A stretch of DNA of 64,000 nucleotides, from contig DATCKU010000096.1 of the NCBI GenBank assembly GCA_036564245.1, positions 186,001 to 250,000 of the forward strand. Reading direction: 5' to 3'. Source of the stretch: Thermasporomyces sp036564245 (GTDB lineage Bacteria; Actinomycetota; Actinomycetes; Propionibacteriales; Actinopolymorphaceae). The notes below the pieces were generated by a model, which was not told the origin of the DNA, did no database searches, and saw only the letters and a list, made by a program, of their open reading frames with translations. The translations under genes and the position numbers were made by a program. This document shows positions 17,030-26,004 of the stretch, in pieces. The number at the start of each line of letters is the position of its first letter. Position 1 is the first letter of the stretch.

Positions 17030-18130
17030 GTGATTGCCAAGTCATCTTCGCGTTCCCACGCCACCACGTTTCCCGGCGGTGCGGAGCTCTCCGCTGACGC
17101 GGAAATCCCAGACACCACCGAGATCGCGTGTGACGAGTCCGGTTGGGAAGGGACGAATCTCGTCACCGGGAACTCGGAGGTCATCGCGTACGCCAGTGTC
17201 GGGATGAGCAGGGACGAAGCACGAGAGTGCCTCGAGACCCTCCTCGGTCACATCGGCCAGAACGGCCCGGAATACAAGGCCTCCCATGTGCTGCGAGCAG
17301 CAAGCGCGGCCGACCTGGCGTGGTTACTCGGGACCCACGGCCCGCTCCACGGCCGGGCCCGGGTGCATCTCACCGACAAGGCGTTCTTCGTGGTCAGCAG
17401 AGTTCTCGACGTCTTCGTCGGTGAGTCTGTCGAGACGACGAGCGCGGGTATGGTGCAAGACCCGCGCGTGGCGCGCATGGCTCGCACGCTGTGCCAGACA
17501 GGACCGGCGGTCTTCGGACCGGAGAAGTGGCGAGCCTTTCTGGCGGCATCCAACGCGATGCTGCGGATCAGTCGACGCCTGTCGGTGTCTGGTCCGGTCG
17601 ACGCGTTCTACGCCCAGCTCGATGCGATGCAGGGCGTCGGTGTCCGCGGTGACGTCGACGAGGTTCTCGATGCGCTTCAGAACGCGCGGTCGACGGCCTA
17701 CGCTGTGCGATCTGGCCTCTTCGCAAGCCACGTCCTCCAGCCGGCCTTGGAGCCGCTGATCCCAGCGCTCGCCCGGACCGTCCTCTACTGGATGAGTGGC
17801 CGACAGGAGGTGGTCATCGTCCACGACGAGCAGTCGGCGCTGACCCGACGCCGCCTGGCCGTACTGGAGCAGACGCTTGCCGAGCCACCGCTGCAGCTCA
17901 TCCCTGCCCGGCGCGACGGCCGATTCATCCAGCTGCGACAGGTCGACTCACGGTCCGAACCACGGGTGCAGATCGCCGACATCCTTGCGGGCGTGGCCCG
18001 GGCCATCGCGACGGAGGAACTGCACGGGACGGGCGAGCCCGAGCGCACACGGCTGTTGCAACGCTACGTCGACCCTGACTCCCATTGGTGGCACGAACCG
18101 AGTTGGCAGCGCCTCTGCCCTCCCAAATGA
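17030..18130 (+). CDS. DUF3800-like protein (putative RNase H-fold nuclease)
   Basis: 366 aa. A GTG start lies seven bases after AGGAG. The early acidic motif IACDESGWEGTN (Asp35, Glu36) matches the D-E-S hallmark of DUF3800 proteins, and a later acidic pair sits in QIADILAGVARAI, a typical C-terminal DUF3800 motif (ADxxAG). The family is predicted to have an RNase H-like nuclease fold and occurs in mobile or defence-associated settings, but no activity is established for this type. It is followed by a structured intergenic element and then an rRNA-methyltransferase-like gene on the same strand. Whether those genes are functionally linked is unknown. Confidence 0.68.
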   Translation: MIAKSSSRSHATTFPGGAELSADAEIPDTTEIACDESGWEGTNLVTGNSEVIAYASVGMSRDEARECLETLLGHIGQNGPEYKASHVLRAASAADLAWLLGTHGPLHGRARVHLTDKAFFVVSRVLDVFVGESVETTSAGMVQDPRVARMARTLCQTGPAVFGPEKWRAFLAASNAMLRISRRLSVSGPVDAFYAQLDAMQGVGVRGDVDEVLDALQNARSTAYAVRSGLFASHVLQPALEPLIPALARTVLYWMSGRQEVVIVHDEQSALTRRRLAVLEQTLAEPPLQLIPARRDGRFIQLRQVDSRSEPRVQIADILAGVARAIATEELHGTGEPERTRLLQRYVDPDSHWWHEPSWQRLCPPK

Positions 18131-18134
18131 CCAT

Positions 18135-18186
18135 GTGCACTACGCCTGCCGGGGGTACAACACGTGTCGACACGTAGTGCACCCCC
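18135..18186. terminator. Nested inverted repeats after the DUF3800 gene
   Basis: Five bases after the stop, GTGCACTACG (18135-18144) pairs with CGTAGTGCAC (18173-18182). Between them lie the 14-bp palindrome ACGTGTCGACACGT (18162-18175) and a GGGGGT (18151-18156) able to pair with ACCCCC (18181-18186). These pairings partly exclude each other, so alternative folds are possible. A transcription terminator is the simplest reading. Confidence 0.55.
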
Positions 18187-18463
18187 AAAACGGCTTCGGC
18201 GCGCAGCAGCCCGCCACGCGTATTGCCTCCTCGAGCGGCCTTTGTACACGCCATCGCCTTCAAGATTCGAGCGCCTTCGAAATTCGGATGCACCGAATGA
18301 GAAGCGCAGGTTAAGGTCGTCGCCATGCAGATGTATGGTCTCTAGCTGCACCGCCTCGACGGTTTCGCGGGCACCAGAAGTCCTGCGGTGCTGACTGTCG
18401 GCGTGGTCTGACGTTGCACGCCGTGCCTCATCTGCCGTACACCTTCCTTCTCCCGGTGACCTC
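18187..18463. other. Intergenic leader of the RNA methyltransferase gene
   Basis: No convincing gene is present. There is a short imperfect direct repeat (CGCCTTCAAGATTCG / CGCCTTCGAAATTCG, 18255-18286) and an inverted repeat ATTCGG-5-CCGAAT (18282-18298), about 165 bp before the methyltransferase start. Either could be a regulator site; neither matches a site I know. Confidence 0.3.
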
Positions 18464-19291
18464 ATGGTGCTGCAACGCATCGGCGCTGCCCACCCTCGCG
18501 TGCGCAATCTGCGTTCTGTGGCGCGTAATCTGGGCCTGGCACCCGCACGTGATGGGCATCCTGTCGAATACACAGTCGTCGAAGCCGTCTGGGCCCACGA
18601 GATGCTGCTGGACACCGGTACGCCGATCGTGGACTTCTTCTGGTGTCCGGAAGCGAGCCACAGTGAGCGCGTCCACGCCTGCGCGCGGCGGGTCTGCGAG
18701 GTGGCCCGTCATGCGTACCGGATGTCACCGGGCGTCCTGCAGCGGCTGAGTGGACGCCGGCGATCCGACGGCCTCCTCTCACTGGTTCGGTTGCCTGACT
18801 GGAATCCCGAGGGTTGGACCTTCGGCGGATCCGCACTGGTGTTGGTAGCGGACGGAATCGAGTACGCCGGAAATCTCGGTGCCTTGATCCGGATCGCTGA
18901 CGCCTCTGGGGCGACATGTCTGATCATGACCAATCGTCGGATACGGCGATCTCATCGCGAAGTCTTCGGCGCGAGTCGAGGAACCGTGCTGACGATGCCG
19001 ATTCTTCAGTTTCCTGATGTCGACGAAGCGGCCGCCTGGCTGGATGAGCACAACTTCGAGGTCGTGGTGGCCGATCCGAACGCAGAACGCTGCTATCGGG
19101 AGCGGTCGTACGGATTCGGCCGGACAGCGGTCGTCGTCGGGTCCGAGGGTCGCGGGGCGTCAGCGGTGTGGTGTGCGCGAGGGTCTACCGCGATCTGCAT
19201 CCCGATGCTGGGCGTCGCCGACTCGCTCAATGTGGCAGCGTCGGCCGCCATCGTGCTCTACGAGGTACGTGCACGGAAAGCCGGCTGGTGA
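18464..19291 (+). CDS. SpoU/TrmH-family RNA 2'-O-methyltransferase, TsnR-like architecture
   Basis: 275 aa. The C-terminal SPOUT domain is complete: motif 1 NLGALIRIADASGA, motif 2 VVVGSEGRGAS and motif 3 IPMLGVADSLNVAASAAIVL, which form the knotted SAM site. The N-terminal ~110 residues look like an L30e-type substrate-binding domain. Length and layout match both TrmH/RlmB-type housekeeping enzymes and the thiostrepton-resistance 23S rRNA methyltransferase TsnR. I cannot separate these by eye. The start is ATG 18464, with a weak ribosome site. The preceding DUF3800 gene is on the same strand, 333 bp away. Confidence 0.87.
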   Translation: MVLQRIGAAHPRVRNLRSVARNLGLAPARDGHPVEYTVVEAVWAHEMLLDTGTPIVDFFWCPEASHSERVHACARRVCEVARHAYRMSPGVLQRLSGRRRSDGLLSLVRLPDWNPEGWTFGGSALVLVADGIEYAGNLGALIRIADASGATCLIMTNRRIRRSHREVFGASRGTVLTMPILQFPDVDEAAAWLDEHNFEVVVADPNAERCYRERSYGFGRTAVVVGSEGRGASAVWCARGSTAICIPMLGVADSLNVAASAAIVLYEVRARKAGW

Positions 19292-19299
19292 GCCTGCCC

Positions 19300-19350
19300 A
19301 ATGACCAGGCGTGGACGGCGTGTATGGCTCTTTGACCGGCGTCGACATCC
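19300..19350. repeat. Dispersed intergenic repeat copy
   Basis: Contains the exact 15-mer AATGACCAGGCGTGG (19300-19314) nine bases after the methyltransferase stop, followed by a diverged tail ending GTCGACATCCG. The opposite-strand form reads CCACGCCTGGTCATT followed by a nearby CAGG, as in the other copies. Confidence 0.6.
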
Positions 19351-19458
19351 GTATGACGTAGCCGAGCTGGCCACCCTCGGGTCGTCCCGCCGGCTCCAGA
19401 AGTTGCCGTGCGTGCTCTGAGGCTCGACCGGCACAGGTGCATTAAGCTGGTGCGCCCT

Positions 19459-19476
19459 GCAACAGGAACCTGTTGC
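19459..19476. promoter_or_regulatory. Inverted repeat upstream of the Nramp gene (candidate operator)
   Basis: GCAACAGGAACCTGTTGC has perfect 8-bp arms around AA and lies 71 bp before the transporter start, in the likely promoter region. Symmetry and size fit a DtxR/MntR-type metalloregulator site, which would suit a manganese transporter, but the sequence does not match a consensus I can quote. Confidence 0.4.
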
Positions 19477-19547
19477 GGGTCCGGTGACCGTCGTGCAGAT
19501 GGTCACGCAGGGCGCTGAGGCTCGGGCAGGCGGGAGGGACGGGCCGC

Positions 19548-20813
19548 ATGGCGATGCGTGCCTTCAGTCGGCGCGTGGCCGTGTCAGGCCGCCGGGCGCG
19601 GCTGCGAACCGACATCGCCCTGCTGGGACCGGCGTTCGTCGCGGCGATGGCGTACGTCGATCCCGGCAACGTCGCCACCAACGTCACGGCGGGCGCGTCG
19701 TACGGCTACCTCCTGGTCTGGGTGATCGTCACCGCCAACCTGATGGCCGGCCTGGTGCAGTATCTGTCGGCCAAGCTCGGCCTGGTCACCGGCCAGTCGC
19801 TTCCGGAAGCGGTTCGTGACCAGATGCCGCGGCCGGTGCGCCTCGGCTACTGGCTGCAGGCCGAGGCGGTCGCCATCGCCACCGACCTCGCCGAAGTGAT
19901 CGGTGGGGCGGTCGCCTTGCGGTTGCTGTTCGGTCTCCCGCTGGTGATCGGGGGTCTGATCACGGGGTGTGCGTCGATGCTCCTGCTCGCCGTCCAGGAT
20001 CGAAGGGGACAGGCGCCGTTCGAGCGGGTGTTCCTCGCGTTGCTCCTCGTGATCGTGATCGGGTTCGGTGCGAGCCTCCTCGTCACGCCTCCGTCAGCGT
20101 CTGGCATCGCGACCGGCCTCGTACCGGCATTCGACGGCACCGAGAGCGTGCTGCTTGCCACGGGAATGCTGGGTGCGACGGTCATGCCACACGCGATCTA
20201 CCTGCATTCCGCACTCGCCCGCGACCGCCATGGCCAGTCGACGGGGGAGTGGCGGCGCCGGATCCTCACGGCCACCCGAGTTGACGTCGCGTGCGCCATG
20301 TTCCTGGCCGGTGGTGTGAACCTCGCGATGGTCGTCGGTGCGGCCAGTGCGTTGAGCTCGGTCGCCGGCGTCGACACGCTCGAGAAGGCGTACGCCGGAT
20401 TCGCCGACGCTTCGGGACGGCTGGTGGCGCTCTGCTTTGCGATCGGCTTGCTCGCCTCCGGTTTCGCCTCCACGTCGGTGGGTTGTTACGCGGGCGCGGT
20501 CATCATGCAGGGCTTGTTGCGGGTGCGGGTTCCGCTGCTCGTACGCCGGCTCGTCACACTGCTACCAGCGCTCGCGATCCTGGCTGATGGTGTCGATCCG
20601 ACCTGGGCGCTGGTGATCTCGCAGGTGGTGTTGTCGTTCGGCGTGCCGTTCGCGCTCGTCCCGCTGGTCGTTCTCACCGCGCGGCGCCGGCTGATGGGAT
20701 CGGCCACCAACCATGGCGTGACGACGGTCGTCGCGTCTGTCGTCACGTCAGCGATCGTGGTGTTGAACCTCGTCCTGTTGGCGCTGATATTCAGCGACCT
20801 GTCCGGCTCGTGA
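19548..20813 (+). CDS. mntH: Nramp-family divalent metal (Mn2+) transporter
   Basis: 421 aa, about 11 membrane helices. The metal-site motif of helix 1 (VDPGNVATN) and the helix 6 motif (VMPHAIYLHSAL) are both present, as expected for proton-coupled Mn2+/Fe2+ uptake. The ATG start follows GGGAGGG by about ten bases. The gene stands alone and converges with the GH59 gene, leaving 17 bp. An inverted repeat upstream is a candidate metalloregulator site. Mn selectivity is inferred from bacterial family members. Confidence 0.92.
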   Translation: MAMRAFSRRVAVSGRRARLRTDIALLGPAFVAAMAYVDPGNVATNVTAGASYGYLLVWVIVTANLMAGLVQYLSAKLGLVTGQSLPEAVRDQMPRPVRLGYWLQAEAVAIATDLAEVIGGAVALRLLFGLPLVIGGLITGCASMLLLAVQDRRGQAPFERVFLALLLVIVIGFGASLLVTPPSASGIATGLVPAFDGTESVLLATGMLGATVMPHAIYLHSALARDRHGQSTGEWRRRILTATRVDVACAMFLAGGVNLAMVVGAASALSSVAGVDTLEKAYAGFADASGRLVALCFAIGLLASGFASTSVGCYAGAVIMQGLLRVRVPLLVRRLVTLLPALAILADGVDPTWALVISQVVLSFGVPFALVPLVVLTARRRLMGSATNHGVTTVVASVVTSAIVVLNLVLLALIFSDLSGS

Positions 20814-20830
20814 CGACGCGGTGGGGCTCG

Positions 20831-23332
20831 TCACGGCACGACGACGTTCAGCTCGGTGGCGGCGGCATAACCGTTGCCGCTGTGAGCCTCGAGGCGCAAA
20901 TAGCGGACCGGCTTGTCAGTGGGCACCTCGATGGTCTTGTTGGCAGCGGTTGGTTGCCAGGTGCCTTGCGCGACTGCGGTGTAGTCCTCACCGTCGACGC
21001 TCGAGTACAGCGTGTACGACGTGATGGTGCCGTTGGGATTGCCGTCGTACCGAGGCGTGTAGATCAGTGCGCGCACTCGTCGCGCTTTTCCGAGATCAAG
21101 GGTGATCGACTGTGGTAGCTCTGCAGGCGGGTCCCACGAGGTGTGCCACATGCTGTTGGGGTTGGCGTCGAGGACGTTGGACGCTTCGTACCCCAGATGT
21201 GCGCTCGTCGCGGTCGCTCGCATGGTGTTCTGCGGAATGAGCTTCGGAGGCGGAGCTGTCGGCCGGATCGCGAGGTTGTCGAACTGCGCTGTCGTCCAGT
21301 CGCCCACCATGAGCCCGACCTGGCCGCGGTTGTGCCGCGAGTCGCGCACCTCGGCGAGGAGTTTGCCGTTGATGCTGGCGCGGATCCGGGTGCCCTTGAA
21401 CGACAGACCCAACCGGTACCAACGGGTGGGATCGAAGGTGTCGAGCCGACCGGAGGCGAGTGCGGTCTCGACACGATCGGGTGCCTGCTCGATCAGTGTC
21501 CACGTCCCGTCAGCCGCGAGGCGCAGTCGGTAGCCTGGCTGGCCGCCGAGACCCAGCTGCACCCCGTCGGCCCGGCCGATGAGGTCGACGTGCGGGGCAC
21601 GACCGAGGTACGCATCGACGCTGACCGCATAGTCTCCCGACCATGTCGGGTCTCCGATGACCGTCAACGGGTTGGTCCGAGTCACGTACCGCCATTCGAT
21701 CGGCTTGATGGTGACCTGTTGGCCGATGCACGTGCCTGCACGGTTGCCGGCACAACGCACCGCCTCGAACCGGCCGTTGAAGTCCGACAGCAACCGCGGC
21801 GCATCGCCAAGTTTGGTGGTCTCGAAGCTGTCGACGTACGTCTGCCGCATCCTCCGGTCGGCGTGCGGGGGAGCTGCGGCCTTCCCCTTGCCCTGCCCGG
21901 TGGTCGTCGTCACCGTGTAGACATGGCCGGGTTGCAGCGTGAGGTGGTATCCGCCCCCGACCCGGGTGAGGTCAGGTGCGCGCCGGAACCAGTCCGTGGT
22001 GTCGGGTGACCGCAGGTCGGTCTGCCACACGTGCAAGGCATCGGCCTTGAGCCCGCCAGCCACGGACAGGCGAACCTGCTGCGGTGCCGTCGCGTCGATC
22101 GTCTCGATCACGGTGCTGAAGTCGCCGCCTTCGGGCGCACGGAGGCTGACGAAACTGCCACCGCCGTCCAGGTACCCACTTGCCGAGTCGATGTAGCGCC
22201 ACCCCGGCTCGGTGAACTGGGTGGTGTGCGCCACCGACCACAGGGATTGGCTGGCTTCGAAGTAGCCGGACCACGGTTGGTAGGCACGCATGAGTCCCAC
22301 CCCGGCGTACGGAATCGAGGTGTACCACGCGGCGACCAGAGACCAGTTCACCGTGGCGGTCATCCGGCCGTCGATGTACGACCGGTTGATCGCCTTCGCC
22401 AAGGGTCCGGCTCCGATGTCGTACTTCTGCGAACCTTGCTCACCCGACCAGAGAGGGATCCCCAGCGCCTTGGCCTGGTCCGTGCTGGGGCAGTGGTCGT
22501 AGGGCGCGCCGTTGTACTGGCTGCCGCATGGGTAGTGCACGGCCGCCACATCCACCGCGGCGGCGAACTCGGGATCTGCCGCCATGACCTCCGCGACCTT
22601 CCACCTCGTCTGGAGGTCTGGGCCCCAGCCGTCAGCTGCGATCAGCTTCGTCTGGTGGAAGCCTCGCTCGCGCAAGGCCCGCTTCAGCGCCACGAACCAG
22701 TCAGGGTCGAAGGTCTCGGACTCGTTCCACCCACCGAGGTAGTCGATGGTGAGGCCATGGGTACGGGCACACTCAAGCCAGGCGATCTGGTAGTCGATGT
22801 TGTCCTGCGACCAGAACCCGCCGTCGAACCATCCGGGAGCGCCCCACGCGAGGCCGGACAGGATGATGTCGGGGTTACGACGCTTCGCCTCGCGCATGAG
22901 CCACCATTCGTAGCCCCGGTTGCAGTCGAGATCGGTCGGGGTACGCATGTGGCTTGGCTCCGCGCCCGCCGTCGAGTTGGTGTCGCCACCGATCTCGACT
23001 CGCAGGATCTGCAAGGCGGCGCCATAACCTGGCTTGAACAGGTAGTCGAGGATCTGGCTGCGCTGCGGCTCGGGATAGTCGATCAGCAGACGTGAGGAGG
23101 CTCCGGCGGAGAGAGCACCGATGCCGTCGAAGGTCCGACCCGACTGCCTCCCGTCGATGCGGATCTCCTGGACGGGACGCTCGGTCGCCGACGTGACGAA
23201 TCCTGATCGTGCCGACGTCACGGGTGGCAGCATGCTGGCGGCGCTCATCGTGAGGATGACTGCCGACACGGCAAGACAGGCGACGCTGGCCCGGACCGCG
23301 GCCGTGAGGGCCCGGGTACGCGGTCGAGTCAT
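20831..23332 (-). CDS. Secreted GH59 galactocerebrosidase-like enzyme with C-terminal binding modules
   Basis: 833 aa. ATG 23332 is preferred over the in-frame GTG 23353 because GGGAGG lies between them, ten bases before the ATG. A Sec signal peptide covers residues ~1-45. The GH59 (beta/alpha)8 catalytic domain follows, with FDGIGALSAG, the acid/base motif GGWNESE (~200) and the nucleophile motif WSGEQGS (~297), matching beta-galactosylceramidase. Next comes a beta-sandwich and a concanavalin-like module (~500-690), then a C-terminal F5/8 type C (CBM32-like) domain with ITLDLGKARRVRALIYTPR. Family members release galactose from galactolipids or beta-galactans; a plant or fungal glycan substrate is plausible for a soil bacterium. 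Confidence 0.88.
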   Translation of the reverse strand: MTRPRTRALTAAVRASVACLAVSAVILTMSAASMLPPVTSARSGFVTSATERPVQEIRIDGRQSGRTFDGIGALSAGASSRLLIDYPEPQRSQILDYLFKPGYGAALQILRVEIGGDTNSTAGAEPSHMRTPTDLDCNRGYEWWLMREAKRRNPDIILSGLAWGAPGWFDGGFWSQDNIDYQIAWLECARTHGLTIDYLGGWNESETFDPDWFVALKRALRERGFHQTKLIAADGWGPDLQTRWKVAEVMAADPEFAAAVDVAAVHYPCGSQYNGAPYDHCPSTDQAKALGIPLWSGEQGSQKYDIGAGPLAKAINRSYIDGRMTATVNWSLVAAWYTSIPYAGVGLMRAYQPWSGYFEASQSLWSVAHTTQFTEPGWRYIDSASGYLDGGGSFVSLRAPEGGDFSTVIETIDATAPQQVRLSVAGGLKADALHVWQTDLRSPDTTDWFRRAPDLTRVGGGYHLTLQPGHVYTVTTTTGQGKGKAAAPPHADRRMRQTYVDSFETTKLGDAPRLLSDFNGRFEAVRCAGNRAGTCIGQQVTIKPIEWRYVTRTNPLTVIGDPTWSGDYAVSVDAYLGRAPHVDLIGRADGVQLGLGGQPGYRLRLAADGTWTLIEQAPDRVETALASGRLDTFDPTRWYRLGLSFKGTRIRASINGKLLAEVRDSRHNRGQVGLMVGDWTTAQFDNLAIRPTAPPPKLIPQNTMRATATSAHLGYEASNVLDANPNSMWHTSWDPPAELPQSITLDLGKARRVRALIYTPRYDGNPNGTITSYTLYSSVDGEDYTAVAQGTWQPTAANKTIEVPTDKPVRYLRLEAHSGNGYAAATELNVVVP

Positions 23333-23364
23333 GACTCGGCGACCTCCCTGCACCGGCGGAATAA

Positions 23365-23370
23365 ATCATA
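23365..23370 (-). promoter_or_regulatory. Candidate -10 of the GH59 gene
   Basis: TATGAT on the minus strand sits in the only A/T-rich patch (23360-23377) upstream of the GH59 gene, 32 bp before its start codon. No well-spaced -35 is visible; TTGACG lies 22 bases upstream, too far for standard spacing. Confidence 0.4.
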
Positions 23371-23423
23371 CAAATAGCTGACCAGGGGAGGGCGTCAAGC
23401 CTTGTGCCTCATGCTGTCCGGTC

Positions 23424-24395
23424 TCAGACAGGTCCGCTTGCAGCTTGTGCGTACATGCGCGCGATCACCGACTCGATCTCGGGCTCCTGGATCGACAGGT
23501 CCGCCAGGGGATAGCGCGCGGCGATTGTGGCGACGAGCGGCGCCGCACTCGTGTTCATGGGGAACGACAGCCACTGCCGCGGTCCGTCGGTACGAATGAC
23601 CTTCGCGCCGGGCACGTCGATGGGCGGAAGGGGTTCGGCGAGGTCGACGACCAGGGTGCGTTCGCTTTCGTTGAGACTGTGCAGCCCTTCGAGGTTGCCG
23701 TCGTACATGAGCGTCCCACGGTCGATCACCATGACCCGTGAGCACAGTTGCTCGATGTCGGTGAGGTCGTGGGTCGTGAGCAGGATCGTCGTGTTCTGCT
23801 CCCGGTTGAGCTGCCGGAGGAACTCGCGTACCTGGACCTTGCTCACGACGTCCAGGCCGATGGTCGGTTCGTCGAGGTAGAGCACCTCGGGGTCATGGAG
23901 CAGGGCCGCTGCGATGTCACCGCGCATGCGCTGCCCGAGGGAAAGCTGCCGGACCGGGGTGTCGAGCAGAGGGCCGAGCTGGAGCAGGTCGAGATAGCGG
24001 TCGAGGTTCTCACGGAAACGGTGCTCGGGCACCTTGTAGATGCGTCGGAGCAGGTCGAAGCTGTCTCGCAACGGCAGATCCCACCACAGGGTCGTGCGCT
24101 GACCGAAGACCACGCCGATGCGCCGGGCAAGCGCGATTCGTTCCCGCGACGGCTCGAACCCAGCAACCCGCAGGTAGCCAGCGGTTGGCACCAGGATGCC
24201 GGTGAGCATCTTGATCGTCGTCGACTTACCGGCGCCGTTGGGTCCGATGTAGCCGACCATCTCGCCCCGGTGGATGGTGAACGTGAGGTCCTTCACCGCA
24301 TGGACCTCCGTCCTGCTGCGGCGGATGCGCCCTATGCGTTTTCGCAGGATGAACGTCTTGGCGACGCCACTCAGCTCGATCAACGGCTCGGGCAT
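23424..24395 (-). CDS. ABC-2 type exporter ATP-binding protein
   Basis: 323 aa. Walker A GPNGAGKSTT, signature LSLGQRMRGDIAA, Walker B VLYLDEPTIGLD and the switch His (LTTHDLTD) are all intact. The N-terminal insertion rich in basic residues (ILRKRIGRIRRSRTE) and the ~90-residue C-terminal tail are typical of the COG4586 subfamily. Its gene is preceded by two permease genes with 12- and -8-bp spacing, so all three form one exporter operon. The exported substrate is unknown; relatives are annotated as drug, antibiotic or polysaccharide exporters. Confidence 0.92.
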   Translation of the reverse strand: MPEPLIELSGVAKTFILRKRIGRIRRSRTEVHAVKDLTFTIHRGEMVGYIGPNGAGKSTTIKMLTGILVPTAGYLRVAGFEPSRERIALARRIGVVFGQRTTLWWDLPLRDSFDLLRRIYKVPEHRFRENLDRYLDLLQLGPLLDTPVRQLSLGQRMRGDIAAALLHDPEVLYLDEPTIGLDVVSKVQVREFLRQLNREQNTTILLTTHDLTDIEQLCSRVMVIDRGTLMYDGNLEGLHSLNESERTLVVDLAEPLPPIDVPGAKVIRTDGPRQWLSFPMNTSAAPLVATIAARYPLADLSIQEPEIESVIARMYAQAASGPV

Positions 24396-24407
24396 GGTCT
24401 CCTCCTT

Positions 24408-25211
24408 CTAGCTTCCGGTGCTGCGATAGCTGCGCACACCGGCACGCCAGGCCAGTGCGGCAAGGGATGAGATGACGACGGCTGCGACGGGCGATGCGAA
24501 CTGGAAGGCCTCCGGCAGCCCGAGCGCGTCCGGCCGGCCGAGCACATGCATGGCGGGCAGCCAGTTCACGAAACCCAGAGGAATCGCAAACGTCGCGGCC
24601 AGGACGAGCTTGCGCGCATAGATCGTGGGCGGGTACTGCGTAAGGACGTTTCCTCCGTAGGTGAAGGCGTTCATCACCTCGGCGGCGTCTCCGGCGGCGA
24701 ACTGGAACGCACCGCCCAACACGAAGATCGCACCGAAGATCACGGCGCCGCAGATGAGCATGAGCGGGACGAGGAGGATGCGATCCCAGGTCCAGTCGAT
24801 GTCAAGCGCGACGAGCGACCAGACGAACACGGCGGTGGCCTGTGTGATGCGGCCCAGCCGATGGATGCCGAAGTTGTCCGCCGCGGTTTGCACGAAGGCA
24901 GGCACCGGGCGGATGAGGATCACGTCGAACTCGCCGCTGCGGATGCGCTGCCCGACCCGCTCGGCGTTGCCCAGAACGAGGTCGGCGAGACCTATGGCGA
25001 CACCTGATGTGGAGTACAGGAACGCGACCTCGGGCAGAACGAAGCCGCCGAGCGACTTGACGTGGCTGAACATGATGAAGATGACCACGAAGTCGAGACT
25101 GGTTACGACGAACTGACCGACTGCAAGCATCAGGAAGGACGTGCGGTAGGCGAAGGCAGACCTGATCCACATCGCTGCGATCCACCAGAACGCCTTCAAC
25201 GCGTCAGCCAC
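24408..25211 (-). CDS. ABC-2 type exporter permease (COG3694-like)
   Basis: 267 aa with about six membrane segments, starting with a short cytoplasmic stretch (ADALKAFWWIAAMWIRSAFAYR). It contains the family's RSGEFDVILIRPVPAF motif between the early helices. It overlaps the upstream permease gene by 8 bp and precedes the ATPase gene by 12 bp. It pairs with the other permease to build the membrane part of the exporter. Confidence 0.88.
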   Translation of the reverse strand: MADALKAFWWIAAMWIRSAFAYRTSFLMLAVGQFVVTSLDFVVIFIMFSHVKSLGGFVLPEVAFLYSTSGVAIGLADLVLGNAERVGQRIRSGEFDVILIRPVPAFVQTAADNFGIHRLGRITQATAVFVWSLVALDIDWTWDRILLVPLMLICGAVIFGAIFVLGGAFQFAAGDAAEVMNAFTYGGNVLTQYPPTIYARKLVLAATFAIPLGFVNWLPAMHVLGRPDALGLPEAFQFASPVAAVVISSLAALAWRAGVRSYRSTGS

Positions 25212-26004
25212 CTTGCACCACCACCTTGGACGTCGCCACGGCGGTCAGCGCCCGGCCGGCAAGCAACAGCACCACCGCCCACATGGCCTGGAAGGCGAAG
25301 ACCTGGAACAGCTCGACACCCTGGTGCTTTCCCATCAGGACATCGGCTGGGATCTGTAACCCACACGACCAGGGCATCGCCTGCATGAAGTCCGCCATGC
25401 CACCGGGGAAGACGGTGAGCGGCAGCAGCATGCCTGACATGAACGATCCGATGATTCCGGCCGCGGTCTGCACACCACGAAGGTCGAGCAGCCAGAACCC
25501 GAGGAGTGCGACGATGTAGCGGATGGCGTAGCTCACCACGAGCCCAAGGGCAACCGTCGTGAAGAACGCCAGCCAGGTCAACGGACTTCGCGGTAACGCC
25601 AACGGAAAGATCAGGGCGCCGACCAGGGTGGGGATGATGCCGCGGCCGAGCAACTGGAATGCCGCCCGCCCTGCGTCGACCGCGAGCCACCAGATCTGCA
25701 TGTCGACCGGGCGGTAGAAGTCGATCGCGATGTCGCCCTTGCGAATGCGCTCGCCGAACTCCTGCTCGAACCCACCACCGAAGAAGGCCATGGGCGCGAG
25801 CAAGGACTGGCCGAGCCAGACGTAGGTCAGGGCTTGCGGGACGTCGTAGCCGCCAAGCCCAGGTTTCGCCTCCCACAGCGCGATGTAGGTGTACGCCAGG
25901 ATCACACCGAAGATCGTGTTGGTGAAGACCCCGGCGGCGGTTGCCGCTCGATATGTGGTGTAGCGGCGGAAGGTACGCAGCGCGATGGCTGCATAGACCC
26001 TCAT
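25204..26004 (-). CDS. ABC-2 type exporter permease (COG4587-like)
   Basis: 266 aa, about six transmembrane helices. It shares with its partner the short motif IRKGDIAIDFYRPVDMQIW after the second helix. ATG 26004 follows AAAGGAG by 12 bases and opens the three-gene operon. The heterodimeric permease arrangement with one ATPase is characteristic of the COG4586/4587/3694 exporters. Confidence 0.88.
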   Translation of the reverse strand: MRVYAAIALRTFRRYTTYRAATAAGVFTNTIFGVILAYTYIALWEAKPGLGGYDVPQALTYVWLGQSLLAPMAFFGGGFEQEFGERIRKGDIAIDFYRPVDMQIWWLAVDAGRAAFQLLGRGIIPTLVGALIFPLALPRSPLTWLAFFTTVALGLVVSYAIRYIVALLGFWLLDLRGVQTAAGIIGSFMSGMLLPLTVFPGGMADFMQAMPWSCGLQIPADVLMGKHQGVELFQVFAFQAMWAVVLLLAGRALTAVATSKVVVQGG

